A DNA stretch of 64,000 nucleotides from Dioscorea cayenensis subsp. rotundata (lineage: Eukaryota > Streptophyta > Magnoliopsida > Dioscoreales > Dioscoreaceae), in NCBI RefSeq assembly GCF_009730915.1, contig NC_052489.1:30683916-30747915 (forward strand), in the 5' to 3' direction. Below, one piece after another: positions 60,579-64,000 of this stretch (the stretch's first letter is position 1; each line of letters starts with the position of its first letter). The notes below the pieces were generated by a model that saw only the letters and a program-made list of their open reading frames with translations, was not told the DNA's origin and did not search any database. The translations under genes and the position numbers were made by a program.

Positions 60579-61739
60579 GGCGGTGAAATCGAAATCGAAT
60601 GAGAGATGTAACAAAGGAGGAGGTTTGCCTTTGAGCAGCTCGCTCCCAGTCCCCGCCCTTGTGCTTGTTCGCTAGTTCTCAACGACAACCGTCCATCACT
60701 ATCTATGAAATGTTGATGAACGGTCTAGATCGAAGAGCAAGCTAGCTCAATACACGGGTTATGCAGTAGTTATGAAGGGTTACTTTAATTTAATAATTTT
60801 TTAAACTAACAATCATCTAAGTAATTATCAATTTATCCATATATTATATAATAAGTAAAAAATAAAATTTATAAACTCATGATTAAAAATAAGACACATC
60901 TAAGTTCCGTGGTAGTTATTATGGAACCGAGTTTTACTAGATTATTTTTTGATAACTCCTTCATATTTTTTTTAATATTATTTTTAAAAATAATTTATTT
61001 ATTTATTAAAATATATATTTTAAATTAAAGATATATGAAATTTATTCATATTTATTTATGGCCTGTTTATTTTGCTAAACCCATGGCTGAACTGCCTGAA
61101 GTGGTGAGTTCGATGACATTTTTGTGTGTTTGGTTCGATGAACTTAGGCCAGAAGTTCTGATGTGACAAGTCCAGAACCCATTTATTTTGCCATCTGATT
61201 TCAGACCAAAAAATCCCAAAGTGGGACTTCGGTCTCTACTTCCAGCATGTAATAACAAGTGATGAACCTTATGATTACCCCTACTTCCGCGATTGGCTCT
61301 TCACTTTCTCTTTTTTTCGTGATCCTTTGTTTTCATCGCCGCCATCCCGTGATGTTCTACATTCTTCGTTAGGGTTTCCACTCTGTCATCGAGAACCACG
61401 TTTGGCTCTTCACTTCCCCCATTTTCCTCTTCGTACATTCTTTTTTTCATTTTTTTGGGTCAAAGATTGCAGTCTGACTACTATCTTTTTGGTACAAACA
61501 TAGATCTAATGAAAGTCGGCAATTTTCTTCTCGATCTATCGCAATTCTTCGTCTTGGCGGTTTCCCCTTTGCTCGCCGTCCAAACTAGTTTTTACCCTTC
61601 GATGTGAGTTTTCTTCTTAATATTGTAGATATTTTCAGTTTGTCTAGAGATTTTCTAGGTGTCTTTCCCGGTTTTTGGTTTGTTTACTAATTTTTTAGTT
61701 TGTTTTTCAAATATTTTGTTTGTAGAACAATATTTCTAA

Positions 61740-62055
61740 GCGTTGTTGTTTCTTTGGTCTTTTGCATGTGTTTTATTTTCATATTAACCCATTTTTGTTT
61801 GTTTTCCATATGCTTTGCTTTCATATTAACCCATCTTTGTTTTTTTTCATGCGCTTTGGTTTTTTTCATATGTTTTGTTTTCTTATTTAACCCATCTTTG
61901 TTTGTTTTCCATGTGCTTTGCTTTTTTTTAGTGTGTTTTGTTTTCATATTAACCCGTTTTTGTTTGTTTTCCATGTGCTTTGCTTTTCTTTTTTTTTTTG
62001 CGTGTTTTGTTTTCATATTAAAAAACATCTTTGTTTGTTTTCCATGTGCTTTTTC
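61740..62055. repeat. Irregular T-rich minisatellite
   Basis: About five copies of a unit built on TTTTCATATTAACCCATCTT, TGTTTGTTTTCCATGTGCTT and a TTTTGTTT joint. The CCCATCTTTG-like core lies near 61789, 61830, 61891, 61954 and 62026, so spacing is 41-72 bp. On the minus strand it reads as a Lys/Asn-rich repetitive frame that is a consequence of the repeat. Confidence 0.85.
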
Positions 62056-62443
62056 CCATGGGTTTTTTAAATGCTTTCCTTACAATCATCTATTATGTTC
62101 TTTATTTGTTGTCTAATGATGAATTCAATGTTGTTTGTTTTCTTTGTTTTTTTTGTTCTTGATCTTTTCGGTTGGAGTTTATTACAATCATGTTTTTTCT
62201 CACTTGTTATCAAGATGCCTTCAATGCTTGTGCATATAGTGTTTTCAATTTCTATTATAATCATTTTTTTAGCAATCTTACTAATGTACGCATGGCTTGT
62301 GTTGAAATTTCTTTTTTCCTTCTTTATGCATACCTGACTTTTAACTGTTTTTCCTCTTATTAATGTGTCACTGCATTGGCAGTTTGAAATTTCTTCGTTA
62401 TGTATGTGATCAAAATTCATATGATAGTTTGTACTAACTTATT

Positions 62444-62715
62444 CTAGTGCACGAACAGTTCTTCAACATTATTTTTTGTGACTTGTGTTCCTTTTTAAGA
62501 AGTTCCATTCATGATCTATTTGGTTGAAAATGTTTGTTATCTACCATGCCAGGGCATATGCTACCCATTTTTTAAACTAGTGCATGAGCAGTTCTTCAAC
62601 ACTATTTTATGTCACTTGTGTACCCTTTTAAGAAGTCTCATTCATGATCTACTTGTTGCATCTGTGTATTGTCTACCATAGTAGGGCATATACTTTCTCA
62701 CCTTTCTTTTATGTA
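62444..62715. repeat. 133-bp tandem duplication
   Basis: CTAGTGCACGAACAGTTCTT at 62444 recurs as CTAGTGCATGAGCAGTTCTT at 62577. Shared blocks TTCATGATCTA, TCTACCAT and AGGGCATA follow in order in both copies. Confidence 0.9.
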
Positions 62716-64000
62716 AACTACTACCTAGTTTTGAATTGACTTGTGGTAGATAATCATATACTCTGTGGTCTTATATTTTATTAATTGCAGTATTATTTTC
62801 ATACCATGCTCTTTGTTAAATCTTCTCTCAGTAATACAGATGGATATTGGGAGGTAGACTTTTATATTCTCTCTTTACATTTTTTATTACGTTAATTTTT
62901 TATCTTGTCTAGCGTGCTTTAATGGTATAATGTTTTTTGCTGAAATGTTTTTTAATCAGATTTGATTTGTAATCTCAAGGTAGTTGTTGTGTGCCATACG
63001 TGTATGCCATTGTTTGCTTCCTTATGATGCGTTTCTTAATTCGGACAGTAAATCATAGGCCGGTGCTTTACATAACATGATTATCCTAATAGGTATATAT
63101 AGTTAGTATGTATTGTACCCAATTAGCATACCTGCTTAATTTAGTCTTAATCCATTCGACCATTATTTAGATGGATAGTTGGGCCCTTAATGAGCATTAA
63201 TTTGTAGGTTATCGTAGCTAATTTCCATTTGCATCTTCCAGGATCTTATGACTTACTCATGGCCAGTATAATATGTGATTGTAATGATGGTTCGTTCGTG
63301 TGTATGTTTTTTATAACGTTATTTTTATTTTTATTTTTTGACTTTATGATGTTGTTTTCACAGGCTTGTGTTGAAGGTTGCACTTGTTGAATGATGCAGA
63401 TGGGGATTTCCATCAGCACATGTACATGATTTCAACCCCTGAAGTTTGTGGTCATGTGATATTATTTTTTACTGTGAGGAGTCGTATAACAATGAATGGA
63501 AGTTCTAGGCAGTTTACAGTGACGATTTCTATAACAATGAAGTACAGTGTAAACCATTTGGTTGAAAATGTAAATAAATTTTGAACTTTGTTACTTTTGA
63601 TGCCTTTTTTTTTGGGTATGTTAAAAATATTGTTGTATTTTTGTGCATCCTTAGCTCAACATGTAAACGTAATCGTTATCCGAGTACAAAGAGAGAAGAG
63701 ACCCAATCTTTTAACCTAACTTTAATTGTTTTGTACATGTCATTTTGTTATCAACAACTTAAATTATTAGCATGGTAAAACCAAATTTTTATATTATTAT
63801 TATGTTTTTTTTGGCAATTTAGTTAATTATTTATGTAATTTTGCGTTAATAGTTTGATTCCATCATAAAATTTTAAATAAATATTAATTTCATAAATTTT
63901 AAATTATAAATTTTCATACAAACATCATTAAAAACATGTTTATTTAAAAAAAAAACAAAACTAAATTAATTTTAACATAATGAAATTAATAAGTTAAATA

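Larger units (their letters stand above)
60700..64000. other. AT-rich terminal region, no gene recognised
   Basis: A less AT-rich island at about 61060-61620 begins GGCCTGTTTATTTTGC. It contains a repeated TTTATTTTGC phrase (near 61068 and 61183) and a 5'-UTR-like segment (TTCGTTAGGGTTTCCAC). This could be a transposon remnant or a non-coding transcription unit; acceptor-like AG sites lie near 62790 and 63364. No protein family is recognisable. Confidence 0.45.

Noticed and set aside
61687-62028. Lys/Asn-rich repetitive frame on the minus strand
   Set aside because: It is the translation of the T-rich minisatellite; no start context, introns or homology.
1-64000. CRISPR arrays, bacterial operons, riboswitches, LTR or virus-derived elements
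   Set aside because: None is visible; the repeats present are microsatellites, short tandem duplications, SINE-like units and one hAT MITE.

Overview
The window is nuclear DNA of a flowering plant. It holds plant-only or plant-typical families (Di19, CH-domain kinesin-14, TRM/DUF4378, DUF761, R2R3-MYB, plastid lipase PLIP, P-class PPR). Genes are intron-rich and spacers AT-rich, with many (GA)n and (TA)n microsatellites. Codon use and spacers do not look like a grass; a non-grass monocot such as a yam would fit, but this is a weak inference. I see no bacterial or organellar DNA, CRISPR array, operon, LTR element or virus-derived element.

Layout: Di19 zinc-finger gene (+, 199-2676), tail to tail with a CH-domain kinesin-14 (-, 3389-8842). 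A repeat-rich spacer follows (about 9.2-15 kb) with a SINE bounded by a 15-bp target duplication and a 537-bp hAT-type MITE with an 8-bp target duplication. Next come a hAT-transposase-derived host gene (-, 15156-17791, 5' UTR exon near 19.14 kb) and a short, apparently frameshifted DUF761 gene (+, about 20.3 kb). Two nucleotide-synthesis genes then lie head to tail: CTP synthase (-, 22 exons, 21149-28425) and AIR synthetase PUR5 (-, 29060-31894). After them: a TRM/DUF4378 gene (+, 33705-36348) tail to tail with RPA3/RPA14 (-, 36600-37430), a decayed protein-disulfide-isomerase copy (-, about 39.8-41.7 kb), an R2R3-MYB gene (-, 42839-44409), about 6 kb of spacer, ERdj3B-type DnaJ (+, 50395-53839), tRNA-Ala(AGC) (-, 54058-54130), a PLIP plastid lipase gene (+, 54431-56844), an intronless PPR gene (-, 58419-60578), and a final 3.3 kb with tandem repeats and no recognisable gene.

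Exon structures were built by hand from splice signals, reading phase and remembered family sequence. For every intact gene the exon lengths sum to a whole number of codons, which supports the models. The most notable observations are about splicing. Di19 and the adjacent kinesin each carry a textbook AT-AC intron of the minor (U12) spliceosome. PUR5 has a GC-AG intron. The PLIP gene has CAG|GAATGT where a consensus CAG|GTATGT donor is expected. Other points of interest are the apparent loss of catalytic Asp residues in the hAT-derived gene, a perfect ER-stress element upstream of ERdj3B, and a small retroposon with a 15-bp target duplication in an ERdj3B intron.
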